DNA of 64,000 nt from Dolichospermum sp. DET69 (GTDB taxonomy: Bacteria > Cyanobacteriota > Cyanobacteriia > Cyanobacteriales > Nostocaceae), in NCBI GenBank assembly GCA_017355425.1, contig CP070233.1:350501-414500 (forward strand), read 5' to 3'. Positions within the stretch are counted from its first letter, which is position 1; every line of letters starts with the position of its first letter. Of this stretch, positions 7,385 to 17,216 are shown one piece after another. The translations under genes and the position numbers were made by a program. Under the pieces are notes generated by a model. It was not told the DNA's origin, searched no databases, and saw only the letters and a program-made list of their open reading frames with translations.

Positions 7385-9835
7385 TTAACCAACGTTAGTT
7401 AATAGCAACTCACGGGTTTCCGATTTCCTGACTTTCACTTGTCCATCATCATCTACATCCACAATAGCCTTATCTCCATTTGCTATTTCCCCAGATAAGA
7501 TAGCTTCAACCAGAGAATCTTCCAACAGACGGACAATAGCGCGGCGTAATGGTCTAGCACCGTAGCTAGGATCATAGCCTTCTTGTACCACCTTCTCTTT
7601 AAAGGCTTCTGTCACTTCTAAGGTGATATCCTTATCTTTGAGACGACTACCAACATCACGCAGCATGATTTCAGCAATTTGCTTGACTTCATCTTTGTTG
7701 AGTTGAGTGAAGACGATAATATCATCCACACGGTTGAGGAATTCTGGACGGAAATAAGCTTTGAGTTCTTCGTTAACTAAGTTACGAATCCGATGATAAC
7801 TAGCTTCTGCTGCATTATCAAACTCAAACCCTAAGCTACTACCACCTTTTTCAATTACCTTAGAACCAATATTAGAAGTCAAGATAATTAATGTATTCTT
7901 GAAGTCTACCTTCCGACCTTTCGCATCCGTGAGATGACCGTCATCTAAAATTTGCAGCAGCATATTGAATACATCGGGATGTGCTTTTTCGATTTCGTCG
8001 AATAGCAATACCGTGTAGGGTTTGCGCCGCACAGCTTCCGTTAATTGTCCGCCTTCGTTGTATCCTACATAACCTGGAGGTGAACCAATCAACTTAGAAA
8101 CGTTGTGGCTTTCCATGTATTCGGACATATCTAAACGCACCATTGATTCCTCAGAACCAAAGAAGTAAGCCGCTAAAGCTTTGGCTAATTCGGTTTTACC
8201 GACACCGGTTGGACCTGAGAAGATAAAACTGGCAATGGGACGATGAGGATTTTTTAAGCCGACACGGGCGCGACGAATAGCGCGAGAAACAGATGTAACT
8301 GCTTGTTCTTGACCGATTAATCTTGTATGTAAGGTATCTTCCAGATGTAACAATAACTCTGATTCAGATTCAGTCAGTTTGTTAACGGGAACACCAGTCC
8401 AAGAAGCGACAATTTGAGCAATGTCTTCTTCATTGACTAGGGGAGTGTTAACAGTTTCCTGGTTTTCCTCTAAATCAAGTTTGGTTTGTAGTTCCAACTC
8501 TTGTATCCGCAACTTACCAGCTTTGCTAAAATCTTGAACTCTGATGGCTTCAGATTTGGATTTGGTAGCAGTGGTTAATTCCCGTTTGAGTTCTTTGTTA
8601 TTTGCAATCCGCGAGTTACGTAACCGCACACGAGAACCAGCTTCATCAATCAGGTCAATGGCTTTATCGGGCAAAAAGCGATCGCTAATATAACGATCTG
8701 CCAATTCAGCCGCCGCCACTACCGCTTCATCAGTAATATTGACTTTATGGTGCTGTTCATAAGCACTGCGTAAACCATAGAGAATATCAATAGTTTCTGC
8801 TATTGATGGTTCACCAACCAAAATTGGCTGAAAACGCCGTTCTAGTGCCGCATCACGCTCAATGTATTGACGATATTCATCTAGGGTAGTAGCACCAATA
8901 CACTGGAGTTCACCCCGTGCTAAAGCTGGTTTAAGGATATTAGCTGCATCCAAACCACCTTCTGTACCACCTGCACCCACCAAGGTATGAATTTCATCAA
9001 TCACTAAGATGATGTTGCCTGCGGTGCGAACTTCTTCCATGATTTTTTTCAGGCGTTCTTCAAAATCACCACGGAAGCGAGTTCCTGCCACTACAGACCC
9101 CATGTCCAGACTGATGACTTGCTTATCCAGCAAGACTTCGGGGACATCTTGATTGACAATCCGTTGAGCTAGACCTTCGGCGATCGCAGTCTTACCAACG
9201 CCAGGTTCTCCAATCAAGACTGGGTTATTCTTAGTCCTACGACCGAGAATTTGTACAGTTCTTTCAATTTCCTTCTGGCGACCAACTACGGGGTCTAGTC
9301 TGCCCTCCTGAGCCAGTTTGGTGAGGTTTCTGCCAAACTCCTCGATGGTCAGATTTTGATTGCGCTGGGAATTACTTCTACCACCAGCCACAACCGCTGT
9401 ATCTTCACCCAATCGGCTCATAACAGCGGAACGGATAACTGGTAAATCCACTCCTAGATTTTGTAATACTTTGGCGGCGACTCCTTCACCGGCCTCCGTT
9501 AAACCTAATAATAAGTGTTCAGTGTTTATGTAATTATGTCCAAGGCCATGAGCTTCTCGGAAAGATTGCTCAAATAAGCTTTTTACTTTGGGGGTAAAGG
9601 GAATTTCCGGTGGGACAAACCCAGAACCCCGGCCAATTATTTTTTCTACTTCCCGACGGGCTTCTTTCAGGGTGACACCCAACTCAGCTAACACCTTAGC
9701 AGCAACACCTGTTCCTTCTCCCATTAAACCCAGGAGAATTTGTTCTGTGCCTACAAAGTTGTGTCCCAGTCGTCGTGCTTCTTCCTGGGCTAACATGATT
9801 ACCCGAATGGCTTCGGACGTGAAGTGTTCAAACAT
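7385..9835 (-). CDS. clpC: ATP-dependent Clp protease ATP-binding subunit ClpC
   Basis: ClpC is a Hsp100 AAA+ unfoldase that feeds proteins to ClpP and is essential in cyanobacteria. The 816-residue protein starts [20 protein letters not shown]. Two Clp_N repeats fill residues 1-145. The first ATPase has Walker A GEPGVGKT near 210 and Walker B VIDEIHTL. The second has GPTGVGKT near 545, [13 protein letters not shown] and a C-terminal D2-small domain. A UVR-like linker lies between them around 425-455, which marks ClpC rather than ClpA or ClpB. The gene is single and ends in a strong hairpin terminator. The 240-bp upstream gap holds the promoter; no CIRCE operator was seen. Confidence 0.97.
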   Translation of the reverse strand: MFEHFTSEAIRVIMLAQEEARRLGHNFVGTEQILLGLMGEGTGVAAKVLAELGVTLKEARREVEKIIGRGSGFVPPEIPFTPKVKSLFEQSFREAHGLGHNYINTEHLLLGLTEAGEGVAAKVLQNLGVDLPVIRSAVMSRLGEDTAVVAGGRSNSQRNQNLTIEEFGRNLTKLAQEGRLDPVVGRQKEIERTVQILGRRTKNNPVLIGEPGVGKTAIAEGLAQRIVNQDVPEVLLDKQVISLDMGSVVAGTRFRGDFEERLKKIMEEVRTAGNIILVIDEIHTLVGAGGTEGGLDAANILKPALARGELQCIGATTLDEYRQYIERDAALERRFQPILVGEPSIAETIDILYGLRSAYEQHHKVNITDEAVVAAAELADRYISDRFLPDKAIDLIDEAGSRVRLRNSRIANNKELKRELTTATKSKSEAIRVQDFSKAGKLRIQELELQTKLDLEENQETVNTPLVNEEDIAQIVASWTGVPVNKLTESESELLLHLEDTLHTRLIGQEQAVTSVSRAIRRARVGLKNPHRPIASFIFSGPTGVGKTELAKALAAYFFGSEESMVRLDMSEYMESHNVSKLIGSPPGYVGYNEGGQLTEAVRRKPYTVLLFDEIEKAHPDVFNMLLQILDDGHLTDAKGRKVDFKNTLIILTSNIGSKVIEKGGSSLGFEFDNAAEASYHRIRNLVNEELKAYFRPEFLNRVDDIIVFTQLNKDEVKQIAEIMLRDVGSRLKDKDITLEVTEAFKEKVVQEGYDPSYGARPLRRAIVRLLEDSLVEAILSGEIANGDKAIVDVDDDGQVKVRKSETRELLLTNVG

Positions 9836-10079
9836 AGCGGGTTCTTTCCCTCGTGCTGCTTGGAGTTTGGGTGAGATATAAGTTCACCCTTATATAAAGT
9901 TTCTTGTACTTTCTTAAAGATAATGTATCTTTATTTAAAGCTGAATGGCAGTAGTGAGAGCCGTAAGTGACAAGGCGTGGTTGCCGTCATTCTCCAGACA
10001 ATGGTGCATAATTAGCAATGGTGAAGATTTTTCTGATCCCCGTTGTTGATGGATTGCTAACTTAATACTGGTATTAACT

Positions 10080-10376
10080 ATGATAGATTCTTCTGGTGGT
10101 AAAGACCAACAACATCCACTCTACAACCGCGATCGCCCCTCTATTGATATTTTACTCGCTCAAGGCGCAACGGACTACAATTTATCAGAATTAGCTAGAC
10201 TAAAAATCCGCTATCAAGGTTTTCCAGGGGCGCGAGACATCCAAACTGGCTTAGATAAAGTTTTGCAAAGCTGGGGTTTAACGGAAACTGAACTATTTGA
10301 AAAAACCCGTCAACTCCATGATATCGGCGGAATTTACAAAAGTCGTGGCAAAAAAGAAGAACAGGATTGGAATTAG
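10080..10376 (+). CDS. DUF3288 family protein
   Basis: This is a 98-residue soluble protein with the opening KDQQHPLYNRDRPSIDILL and the middle NLSELARLKIRYQGFPGARDIQ. I recognise this as the cyanobacterial DUF3288 family, which has no known function. The C-terminus is charged (KSRGKKEEQDWN). It is divergently placed from clpC with 244 bp between them, so the two may share a regulatory region. No membrane span or catalytic motif is visible. Immediately after the stop codon comes a run of heptamer repeats. Confidence 0.8.
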   Translation: MIDSSGGKDQQHPLYNRDRPSIDILLAQGATDYNLSELARLKIRYQGFPGARDIQTGLDKVLQSWGLTETELFEKTRQLHDIGGIYKSRGKKEEQDWN

Positions 10377-10490
10377 TTATTAGTCATTAGTCATTAGTCA
10401 TTAGTTATTAGTTATTAGTCATTGGTCATTAGTCATTAGTTATTGGTCTGTCACCTGTTCTCTGTCACCTGTCACCTGTTCCCTGTTCTC
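10376..10490. repeat. Tandem heptamer-like repeats (TTAGTCA, CACCTGT types)
   Basis: About ten variant copies of TTAGTCA or TTAGTTA are followed by CTGTCACCTGTTCC-like repeats. They fill the gap between the convergent DUF3288 and Mce-type genes. The second block runs into the 3' end of the Mce gene and so encodes its last residues. Confidence 0.8.
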
Positions 10491-11880
10491 GATAATCGCG
10501 GAGTTGCTGTAGGAGTTGTTTTTGGGATGAATTGGGTGGTTCTGTGATTGGTTGGGGGGTTTGTTCTACTTTTTCTGGGACTTTGGGTACGGGATTGATG
10601 ACTACAGTTTGTTTTTGAGGAACAGGTGCGGTAATTACTACCTTTGATTGATTAGCAGCAGCTTTGAGAGAATCTAAAGTTATAGCTACTTTGGTTGTCT
10701 CCTGGATGTCTTTGCTAGAAGAAACTAATTTACTCAAACCATTCACTAATCGCAGCATATTTTGGCGGAACTTAGGATCGCCTGTTAATTCATCTAAATC
10801 AGAAGTAATTTTTTGGGTATTTTCAAACGTTACTCTAGCTGCATCTAAAGTTTGTTGCAGTAAAACAATGTTTTTTGGATCATTTAAACTTTTAGAAGCA
10901 TCTTTTAAATTTGCAGAAGCTTCGGCTGCATTTGCAGATAGGGTTTCTAAGTTATCTAATAATTTTCCTTGAGTTAAGCGATTAATTGCTGGGGATAAAC
11001 TTGTTACTGTCTGACGAAGTTGGTTACTAGTTTCCGTCATACTATTCAAAGCCCCAACTAAAGAAGAACGATTGGTGCTGACAAGATTATCTAAATTGGT
11101 AAGTAAGCGACCTGCCTGTTTAGCTGTTGTACTAAAGTCCTTTGCAGTTGAACCTAATTGATCCGCTGTTTTGGTAGCGGTTGCAGTCAATTGAGTTGTA
11201 GAACGTTGTAATGTTACCGCAGTTCCAGAGAATACGCCTATTTGTCCTTTGAAGGTTTTGCTCAAACCTTGTAAATCCTTAGTCAAGTCGGCGATATTAG
11301 CAGCAGCATTAGCCGATGTTTCTAAAGTCCGATTAATATTTTTATAGAACTTTTCGTTACTGTATTGAGCCGCAAAATTAGATGATTGACGCACCAGTTC
11401 ATCAACACTGATCCCAATTACACCTTGTAAGCGAGAACCATTACAAATAATTAGGCTGCGATTACAGTCTTTATCTAGGGGTTTAGCAGACACACTCCCA
11501 GGAGGTAAATCGCCTTTTGGGGTAATGTCAATAATATTTTCGCTAATTAATCCACTTTGATTGGCTTCAATGAGTGCATTGCTGGGAATTATCAAATCAG
11601 GGGAGTTAATTTGAATTTCTACATCAATTGCATTAGAACCAGCTTTAACATTGGTAATACTCCCTACTTTTACACCACGAAAACGCACGGCTGAACCCTT
11701 TTGCATTCCCCCAGCGTTAGCAAATTCGATAGTTGCTTTATAAGAAGTTTGTCCAGGGGTGATTCTATTCAACCACAGTAAAATTACTCCAAATGCGCCT
11801 AACCCTAGCAGGAGCAACAATCCGACAGAACCTTCTCTCCATGTACGTGCAGACGTGAAACTGCTAATTAGACCTCGCAT
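10465..11880 (-). CDS. MlaD/Mce family protein, lipid transporter substrate-binding subunit
   Basis: The protein has 471 residues. One N-terminal membrane span (GSVGLLLLLGLGAFGVILLW, residues 17-36) is followed by an Mce/MlaD domain at about 42-125, recognised by KATIEFANAGGMQKGSAVRFRGVKVG. A long helical, Thr/Ser/Asn-rich region fills 150-400, as in cyanobacterial and plastid TGD2-like proteins. Such proteins form hexameric rings or tubes that carry lipids between membranes. The gene starts 50 bp after the ATPase gene on the same strand, with GGAGGAATAA directly before the ATG, so both are one operon. The last residues (YREQGTGDR) come from a tandem repeat and are probably dispensable. Confidence 0.9.
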   Translation of the reverse strand: MRGLISSFTSARTWREGSVGLLLLLGLGAFGVILLWLNRITPGQTSYKATIEFANAGGMQKGSAVRFRGVKVGSITNVKAGSNAIDVEIQINSPDLIIPSNALIEANQSGLISENIIDITPKGDLPPGSVSAKPLDKDCNRSLIICNGSRLQGVIGISVDELVRQSSNFAAQYSNEKFYKNINRTLETSANAAANIADLTKDLQGLSKTFKGQIGVFSGTAVTLQRSTTQLTATATKTADQLGSTAKDFSTTAKQAGRLLTNLDNLVSTNRSSLVGALNSMTETSNQLRQTVTSLSPAINRLTQGKLLDNLETLSANAAEASANLKDASKSLNDPKNIVLLQQTLDAARVTFENTQKITSDLDELTGDPKFRQNMLRLVNGLSKLVSSSKDIQETTKVAITLDSLKAAANQSKVVITAPVPQKQTVVINPVPKVPEKVEQTPQPITEPPNSSQKQLLQQLRDYREQGTGDR

Positions 11881-11930
11881 TTATTCCTCCACCGACAAAT
11901 TAAACTTAACAATTTTTTTGGATTTGATAC

Positions 11931-12758
11931 TTAACCAGCTATTTGAATCGGTCCGTTGACACTTCCACTCATAAATTGTCTAATCAAAGGATTTTCTGTG
12001 TGATCTAATGCAACTACTGTACCTTGCCATTGCACTTTTCCTTGATAAAGAAATACTATTTGGTCAGATGTCCGGCGAATTGTACTATCTTGATGAGTAA
12101 CTATGGAATATGTACTACAGACCCCTTGTGTGTGTTGTAAATCGCGGATTAAGTCCTCAATTACCGTTGAGGCAATGGGGTCGAGTCCGGCGGTAGGTTC
12201 ATCGTATAATAAAACTTCTGGACTGTCTGTAGGCCGCTGAGGATTGGACATAATGGCCCGAGCAAAGCTGACCCTTTTTCGCATCCCTCCAGAAAGTTCG
12301 GACGGGTAAAGATGACTAATATCTGCTAAACCGACCATTTCTAATTTTTCATTGACTAGTTCACGAATATGCGATCGCTTTAATCGGGAATTTTGATAAA
12401 GTAGAAATCCGATATTCTCTTCGACTGTCAAGGAATCAAATAAGGCTGCTTGCTGGAATACCATGCCAATACCTACAGGATCGGCAGCATCTTCAATTAA
12501 ACCTTCTCGGCGGACTCCTTGAATATAAATTTCTCCCTCATCAGGTTTTAACAATCCGGCTATAATCCGCAAAACTGTTGATTTACCAGTTCCCGAAGGG
12601 CCAATAATTCCTAATGCTTGTCCTCGGTATATTTTTAAATCAACATTGTCTAAAACCTTGTTGTTACCAAAGGTTTTAGAAATACCTCTTAATTCAATTA
12701 ATGGTTCTAATGGTTCTGTCATTGCTGGTTGGTAATTGATCAAATTTTCATCTGTCAC
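11931..12758 (-). CDS. ABC transporter ATP-binding protein, MlaF type
   Basis: The 275-residue ATPase has Walker A GPSGTGKST near 54-62, the signature LSGGMRKRVSFARA near 155, and Walker B LLYDEPTAGLDP near 185. The LSGGMRKR form of the signature is typical of the MlaF/TGD3 branch that drives lipid transport with an Mce subunit. The Mce gene follows by 50 bp. The permease (MlaE/TGD1) is not in this window, so it must be encoded elsewhere, as is usual in cyanobacteria. An internal ATG at codon 13 is an alternative start. It is the first gene of a two-gene minus-strand unit. Confidence 0.92.
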   Translation of the reverse strand: MTDENLINYQPAMTEPLEPLIELRGISKTFGNNKVLDNVDLKIYRGQALGIIGPSGTGKSTVLRIIAGLLKPDEGEIYIQGVRREGLIEDAADPVGIGMVFQQAALFDSLTVEENIGFLLYQNSRLKRSHIRELVNEKLEMVGLADISHLYPSELSGGMRKRVSFARAIMSNPQRPTDSPEVLLYDEPTAGLDPIASTVIEDLIRDLQHTQGVCSTYSIVTHQDSTIRRTSDQIVFLYQGKVQWQGTVVALDHTENPLIRQFMSGSVNGPIQIAG

Positions 12759-12819
12759 TGATCACCTGTCACCTATAATATTTTGTAAATAAAGCTAATT
12801 TGCAATTTTACTAAAGTTT

Positions 12820-13209
12820 ATGTCACCTTATCCCAGTTTAGTCACTGTTTCCGCACTTTTACTATATTTTGTAGTTACAATTAATGTTGGTAGAGCTAGA
12901 TTTAAATATCAAGTTCCTGTACCGCAAACTACAGGAAACCTGGATTTTGAGCGTGTGCTAAGGGTACAACAAAATACCTTAGAACAGCTTGCTTTATTTA
13001 TCCCGGCTTTATGGTTGTTTTCTATTTATGTTAATCCTATTTGGGGTTCTGCGCTTGGTGCAGCTTGGGTAGTAGGAAGGATTGCTTACGCTTGGGGATA
13101 TTATATAGCAGCAGAAAAACGCGGTCCAGGTTTTGCAATTAGTTCTCTGAGCAGTATCGTACTAATTCTCGGTTCGCTAGTTGGTATTATTTTATCTATG
13201 GTGAAATAA
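12820..13209 (+). CDS. MAPEG family membrane protein
   Basis: This 129-residue protein has four hydrophobic segments, as usual for MAPEG. The signature is FERVLRVQQNTLEQLALFIPALW at about residues 45-67, with the conserved Glu-Arg and Asn-x-x-Glu positions. MAPEG proteins include glutathione S-transferases and eicosanoid enzymes; the bacterial ones are poorly characterised. A glutathione-dependent detoxifying role in the membrane is likely but inferred. The gene is divergent from the MlaF-type gene with only 61 bp between them. A GGGTAAT tandem array begins right at its stop codon. Confidence 0.88.
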   Translation: MSPYPSLVTVSALLLYFVVTINVGRARFKYQVPVPQTTGNLDFERVLRVQQNTLEQLALFIPALWLFSIYVNPIWGSALGAAWVVGRIAYAWGYYIAAEKRGPGFAISSLSSIVLILGSLVGIILSMVK

Positions 13210-13300
13210 ACTGGGTAATGGGTAATGGGTAATGGGTAATGGGTAATGGGTAATGGGTAATGGGTAAGAGTTCTACCAATTACCAATTACCAATTACCAA
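13209..13300. repeat. Heptanucleotide tandem repeat (GGGTAAT)n
   Basis: Eight copies of GGGTAAT follow the MAPEG stop, then come copies of the inverse type (accaattacc). The two halves can fold back on each other. It separates two convergent genes and may act as a transcript barrier. Confidence 0.9.
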
Positions 13301-14392
13301 TTACCCAACTAAATCAGGAAAAACTTCTTGGACAGCGGGATGTACAAGCCGATGATTTTGGACATTTAAACCTTTGGCCAAGGCTGGGTTAATGTCTAAA
13401 GCTTTAAGTCCCAGATTTGCTAACTGGACAGTATAGGGTAATGTGCTATTGTTGAGAGCTTGTGTTGATGTCCAAGGAACTGCTCCTGGCATATTAGGAA
13501 CGCCATAATGCACTACTCCCTCATCAATGTACACTGGTTTAGTGTGGGATGTGGGGTGTAGTGTTTCAACACAGCCACCTTGATCAACAGCGACATCTAC
13601 AATCACTGAACCAGGACGCATTTGTTTAACTAATGCACGAGATACTAAAATCGGAGCTTTTTTACCAGGAATCAAAACTGCACCAATGAGTAAATCGGCT
13701 TCTTTAACTGCGGCTTCAATATGGGCAGAGTTGCTGTAAAGTAATTCTACTCTCGAACCGAAGAGGGTTTCTAGGTAGGATAGACGCTCAACGTTGACAT
13801 CTAATATTTGCACCATTGCACCCATACCTACAGCGATTTTAGCGGCTTCTGTACCCACTACACCACCGCCTAGAATCACGACTTGACCTGCTTTAACTCC
13901 GGGTATACCGCCTAAAAGTACGCCTCTTCCTCCTTGTTGACTTTCTAGAAATCTTGCCCCAAATTGTACGGCTAACCGACCAGCAACAATACTCATGGGG
14001 GTGAGTAAGGGGAGTTTATTTGCTCCTGGTTGTTCTACGGTTTCATAAGCGATCGCACAAGTGCCACAATCAATTAAATGTTCTGTTAGTTGACGATTTG
14101 CCGCTAAATGTAAATAAGTAAATAACAATTGTCCTTTTTGCAAGAATTTATACTCACTTGTTAAAGGCTCTTTAACTTTGATAACTAACTCTCGATTCCA
14201 AGTAGCATCGGCAGTATTGACAATTTCTGCTCCAGCATTGCGGTAATCTTCATCAGTAAATCCCGCAACCGTACCCGCTTCACTTTCTACAAAAATATTA
14301 TGACCGTTTTCTCGTAATACCCGAACACTGGAAGGACTTAAACCGACCCGAAATTCTTGATCTTTAGTTTCTTTGGGAACACCAATTTCCAT
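13301..14392 (-). CDS. ald: Alanine dehydrogenase
   Basis: Alanine dehydrogenase interconverts L-alanine and pyruvate plus ammonia with NAD. The 363-residue protein starts MEIGVPKETKDQEFRVGL, the family signature. The NAD-binding fold has VVILGGGVVGTEAAKIAVGMGA near 172-193. EQPGANKLPLLTPMSIVAGRLA with the substrate pocket is near 120, and the active-site segment with VDVAVDQGG is near 264-273. In heterocystous cyanobacteria it contributes to alanine use in nitrogen metabolism. The gene stands alone. The upstream region to the HLIP gene on the other strand is about 250 bp and probably holds two divergent promoters. Confidence 0.97.
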   Translation of the reverse strand: MEIGVPKETKDQEFRVGLSPSSVRVLRENGHNIFVESEAGTVAGFTDEDYRNAGAEIVNTADATWNRELVIKVKEPLTSEYKFLQKGQLLFTYLHLAANRQLTEHLIDCGTCAIAYETVEQPGANKLPLLTPMSIVAGRLAVQFGARFLESQQGGRGVLLGGIPGVKAGQVVILGGGVVGTEAAKIAVGMGAMVQILDVNVERLSYLETLFGSRVELLYSNSAHIEAAVKEADLLIGAVLIPGKKAPILVSRALVKQMRPGSVIVDVAVDQGGCVETLHPTSHTKPVYIDEGVVHYGVPNMPGAVPWTSTQALNNSTLPYTVQLANLGLKALDINPALAKGLNVQNHRLVHPAVQEVFPDLVG

Positions 14393-14640
14393 TGATAACC
14401 TCTAATATTTTATTGTTTCACTTTAGCGTGCCAGTACCTAGCTGATTATTTCCGTATTCAGTAATTCAAAATGCAAAATTTTTAGTCTCCCTCACACTAC
14501 ATCTTGACTAATTCGCCAGTGTTCTTACAATAGATAAAGAATAATTAAAAATTGTTAAGCAGCGATCGCCATCCCCAGCAATTTTTCCAAAAATCCCTGT
14601 AAATCTTTGTTTGCGAATTACTAGAAAGGAATTACTGATT

Positions 14641-14811
14641 ATGACACAACAACAACCAACCATTACCCCTAAATTAGAAGAACCCAAGTTTGGATTTAAT
14701 GAATATGCTGAACGTTTAAATGGTAGAGCCGCTATGATTGGCTTTATTTTAATGGTGGTAATCGAATATGTTACCAATCAAGGTGTAATTGCATGGCTGG
14801 GTTTAACTTAA
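14641..14811 (+). CDS. High-light-inducible protein (HLIP/SCP), one-helix chlorophyll-binding
   Basis: This is a 56-residue protein with one membrane helix. The signature is NEYAERLNGRAAMIGFILMVV (residues 20-40), in which the Glu and Asn-Arg pair that bind chlorophyll are present. HLIPs protect new photosystem subunits and store or quench chlorophyll under light stress. The start is set by AAGGAATT about 10 bp upstream of the ATG at 14641; an in-frame ATG at 14611 is upstream of that site and unlikely. It stands alone. Light-responsive promoters of these genes often have an HLR1 box, which I could not identify with confidence. Confidence 0.93.
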   Translation: MTQQQPTITPKLEEPKFGFNEYAERLNGRAAMIGFILMVVIEYVTNQGVIAWLGLT

Positions 14812-14856
14812 ACAGTAGAAGCCTCTAAGTAAGGTGGGCAATGCCCACCCTACAAG

Positions 14857-15144
14857 TTAAATGATGATCAATGCCGGCTCTTCTGGATCTGGCGCACCAC
14901 TGCCACCAGGATAACGCAAGGTTTTGCCAGCACTCCAACCATTAGTAGTATCTTTCTTAACGTCGCTACTACCAGTTGCATTTGGTATAAGTTTAAAGAG
15001 TTTTGATAGTGAGTTTTGCACCGCCCAAATGTTGGAAGCACCACTCAAGGTTACTAATCCACAGGTAATTCCACTAATCCATTGCCAAGAAGATCGAATT
15101 TTTATTAAAATATATGTTCTTTTTTCAACTGTTTTAAAAAGCAA
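14857..15144 (-). CDS. Hypothetical small protein with one hydrophobic segment
   Basis: The 95-residue frame has a basic N-terminus and a hydrophobic stretch WQWISGITCGLVTLSGASNI at about 20-39, so it may be secreted or membrane-anchored. The C-terminal part, GWSAGKTLRYPGGSGAPDPE, is glycine- and proline-rich. I do not recognise a family. A frame of similar length lies on the opposite strand, but the minus frame has the better signal-like N-terminus. A repeat carrying GTGGGCAATGCCCAC lies just past its stop. It may not be a real gene. Confidence 0.4.
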   Translation of the reverse strand: MLFKTVEKRTYILIKIRSSWQWISGITCGLVTLSGASNIWAVQNSLSKLFKLIPNATGSSDVKKDTTNGWSAGKTLRYPGGSGAPDPEEPALIII

Positions 15145-15425
15145 AATTATGTTGCCAGCCTTTAATAGTAGTCTGTTAAATTTAAGAATAAATTAAGGCG
15201 TTATTAATTTAAGTTCTCTTAGAGGATGAATGAACAAGTCTCTTATGTTGTACTAAAGATTGTTTTACCCCTCCCTAACCCTCCTCTTGCTAAGGGGAGG
15301 GGACTTGATTTTCCCGTTATCATTGTTTTACCCCTCCCTAACCCTCCCCTTGCTAAGGGAGGGGACTTGATTTTTCCGTTATCAATGAATCGTTTTTTAC
15401 TTGTAGGGGCGCAGGGCCTGCGCCC
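15145..15425. repeat. Tandem 63-bp dispersed repeat and GCGCAGG repeat
   Basis: Two units, at about 15261 and 15324, share tgttttacccctccctaacc and ttgctaaggg. A palindrome gtaggggcgcagggcctgcg follows at 15402-15424. A plus-strand frame through these repeats encodes only repeat residues and was not called. No gene is seen. Confidence 0.75.
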
Positions 15426-15916
15426 TCTTCTCTCCTTGCATCAAGGGCGATAACCGCTATAGGTTAGGAAAATGAACTTGCCAAAGCCGTTGTTTTTTGC
15501 CCATTGCTAAGAGCGTGTTGAAGATGACCCGATAAACAGGATTGATAATTTATATTCGGCGTAAGTCCTAATATCTATTCTTTTTTTTGGAGATGTTTAA
15601 TAAGCGATCGCTATGTTTTATCAGTAGATGACTTGGGTATTCGTTATGTAACCTCTCAACTCTATAGTTTACCTATCGCTGGCTGGTATATGTGGTATAG
15701 TTGGGGGAATAGCTGAAACTCTATCCAGTATGGAGTATTCTGAATTTATTGTTTAAACTTATTTCCATAGGTGTTAATTACCGTACTCCCTTTTTTGCTC
15801 AAAGAAACTACAATTATTTGTGTTATTATTTGCCATTAGTGCAAGGAATCAAGTTGGAGTTAGAATATTCTGAGCAAATCTATACAAAAAATATAAGTGG
15901 AACTAAGTAAGCTGTG
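15426..15916. other. Gene-free region with possible decayed coding sequence
   Basis: No frame of useful length or recognisable product was found. A HIP1 site lies near 15603. The segment near 15660-15700 reads SLPIAGWYMWYSWGNS in one frame before a stop. That may be a trace of a lost gene, but the family cannot be named. Confidence 0.4.
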
Positions 15917-16210
15917 ATGAATGCTGTATTACCTCGTTTTTTAAAGTCAGCCTACCGCAAAGAACCCATCATTAGCGTATTGATAACAGTGGGAATAATG
16001 GATGCGTTGATTGGTGGTTTGGATGATAGTTGGTCACTTTTCACCTTTGGTTTGGGAACAGCCGGAATAGCTCTCGTCTTTAGATTATGGCGAATGCAGC
16101 AACGTCCGTCTTTACCAGAGGAGCCTGTTGTGCAATATTATTTACCTCCTCAGTCTTCTGCTGATCCTTTGCCTGTATTAAAGGTTTCCAAGAAGAAACC
16201 CCGTCAGTGA
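15917..16210 (+). CDS. Conserved hypothetical membrane protein
   Basis: The 97-residue protein begins MNAVLPRFLKSAYRKEPIIS and contains two hydrophobic stretches, ISVLITVGIMDALIGGL and SLFTFGLGTAGIALVFRLW. A polar tail with Pro and Lys follows. I take the ATG at 15917; an in-frame GTG lies just before it. This looks like a small cyanobacterial membrane protein with no known role. It stands alone. Predicted topology puts the short loop DDSW between the helices and the tail in the cytoplasm, but this is only inference. Confidence 0.65.
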   Translation: MNAVLPRFLKSAYRKEPIISVLITVGIMDALIGGLDDSWSLFTFGLGTAGIALVFRLWRMQQRPSLPEEPVVQYYLPPQSSADPLPVLKVSKKKPRQ

Positions 16211-16552
16211 TGTATAGATAGAGACAGAAGATAAGACTCTGGTATTAATGGTATTTGTGGTTGTATCTATTCAATTATTGGGTAAATGCGATTCCTAGGT
16301 CGCGCTTCGCTATCGCTATTAATCCAGATAAACTCTCTTGCTAGTGGTAATTTTAATATAAAAATTAGAACTGTAGGGTGGGCAATGCCCACCGTTCAGG
16401 GGTTTTGGTGGGCAATGCCCACCCTACAAGAGCTAAAATTTTTCAAATATCATTGATGATTTCTTGTAGTCTTTAACTGTGGTTCAGCACGAGAAATTTA
16501 TACTATTCAAAATCTAGTAAAATTCAATTAGTAACTATTACTGAATAGACCT
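16211..16552. repeat. Intergenic region with GTGGGCAATGCCCAC palindromic repeats
   Basis: Two palindromes, gtgggcaatgcccacc (16378-16393 and 16411-16426), end in cctacaag. They are the same repeat type as at 14831-14852. The rest is AT-rich and shows no gene. Confidence 0.7.
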
Positions 16553-17161
16553 ATGAAACTACAAACTACTACCCAAGAAATCAAAGTGGTCACTGCTTAC
16601 TATACTCCTGAAGAATATTTAGAATTAGAAGAAAAAGCTGATTATAAAAATGAATATAGAGATGGAGAAATTATATCTATGACTGGTGGAACAACACAAC
16701 ATAATAAACTGGCATTAAATTTAGCAACTGGCTTGAATGTAGCATTAAATGATTTAAACTATGAAATTTATATTGGTGATGTCAAATTGTGGATACCACG
16801 TTATCGGGAATTTACTTATCCAGATGTCATGGTAATTGAGGGTCAACCTGTTTATTACAGCACAAATACGACAATAGTTACGAATCCTTTGTTAATTGCG
16901 GAAGTTTTATCTAAATCAACAAAAGATTATGACCGTGGTGATAAATTTCTTTATTATCGCTCAATTCCCGAATTTAAAGAATATATTTTAATTGACCAAA
17001 CCCAATATTATGTGATGCAATATGTTAAAACTTCAGAAAATCAATGGATTTTGACAGAGTATGAAACAGAAGATGCTATGATAAATATGTCATCAATTAA
17101 TGTAAAATTGTCTTTAAAGCAATTATATAAAAAAATCAATTTCTCTGAAAATTTAGAATAA
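16553..17161 (+). CDS. Uma2 family endonuclease (DUF820)
   Basis: The 202-residue protein has the Uma2 pattern: TPEEYLELEEKADYKNEYRDGEI near residue 21, then TYPDVMVIEG, then LLIAEVLSKSTKDYDRGDKF near 110-130. The D...EVLS...K positions form a PD-(D/E)XK-type nuclease core. Uma2 genes occur in many copies in filamentous cyanobacteria, and their true role is unknown. It may process DNA or belong to accessory defence functions. The gene is very AT-rich compared with rdgB, which follows 55 bp downstream. A second member is at 53376-53960. Confidence 0.9.
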   Translation: MKLQTTTQEIKVVTAYYTPEEYLELEEKADYKNEYRDGEIISMTGGTTQHNKLALNLATGLNVALNDLNYEIYIGDVKLWIPRYREFTYPDVMVIEGQPVYYSTNTTIVTNPLLIAEVLSKSTKDYDRGDKFLYYRSIPEFKEYILIDQTQYYVMQYVKTSENQWILTEYETEDAMINMSSINVKLSLKQLYKKINFSENLE

Positions 17162-17216
17162 ATAAAATCTCTGAATTTTATTTATTTTCTGATAACTAAT
17201 AAATAACAAATGACCA

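Noticed and set aside
9840-10079. CIRCE or similar heat-shock operator upstream of clpC
   Set aside because: No TTAGCACTC-type inverted repeat is present.
13208-13300. CRISPR array suggested by regular repeats
   Set aside because: The repeats are contiguous 7-mers without spacers, as in the other arrays of the window.
14924-15196. Plus-strand frame opposite the 14857-15144 gene
   Set aside because: No ribosome site, no signal-like or domain feature, and the minus-strand frame looks better; neither is certain.
15226-15453. Plus-strand frame with PLPNPPLAKG repeats
   Set aside because: It is the translation of tandem intergenic repeats and has no protein-like features.
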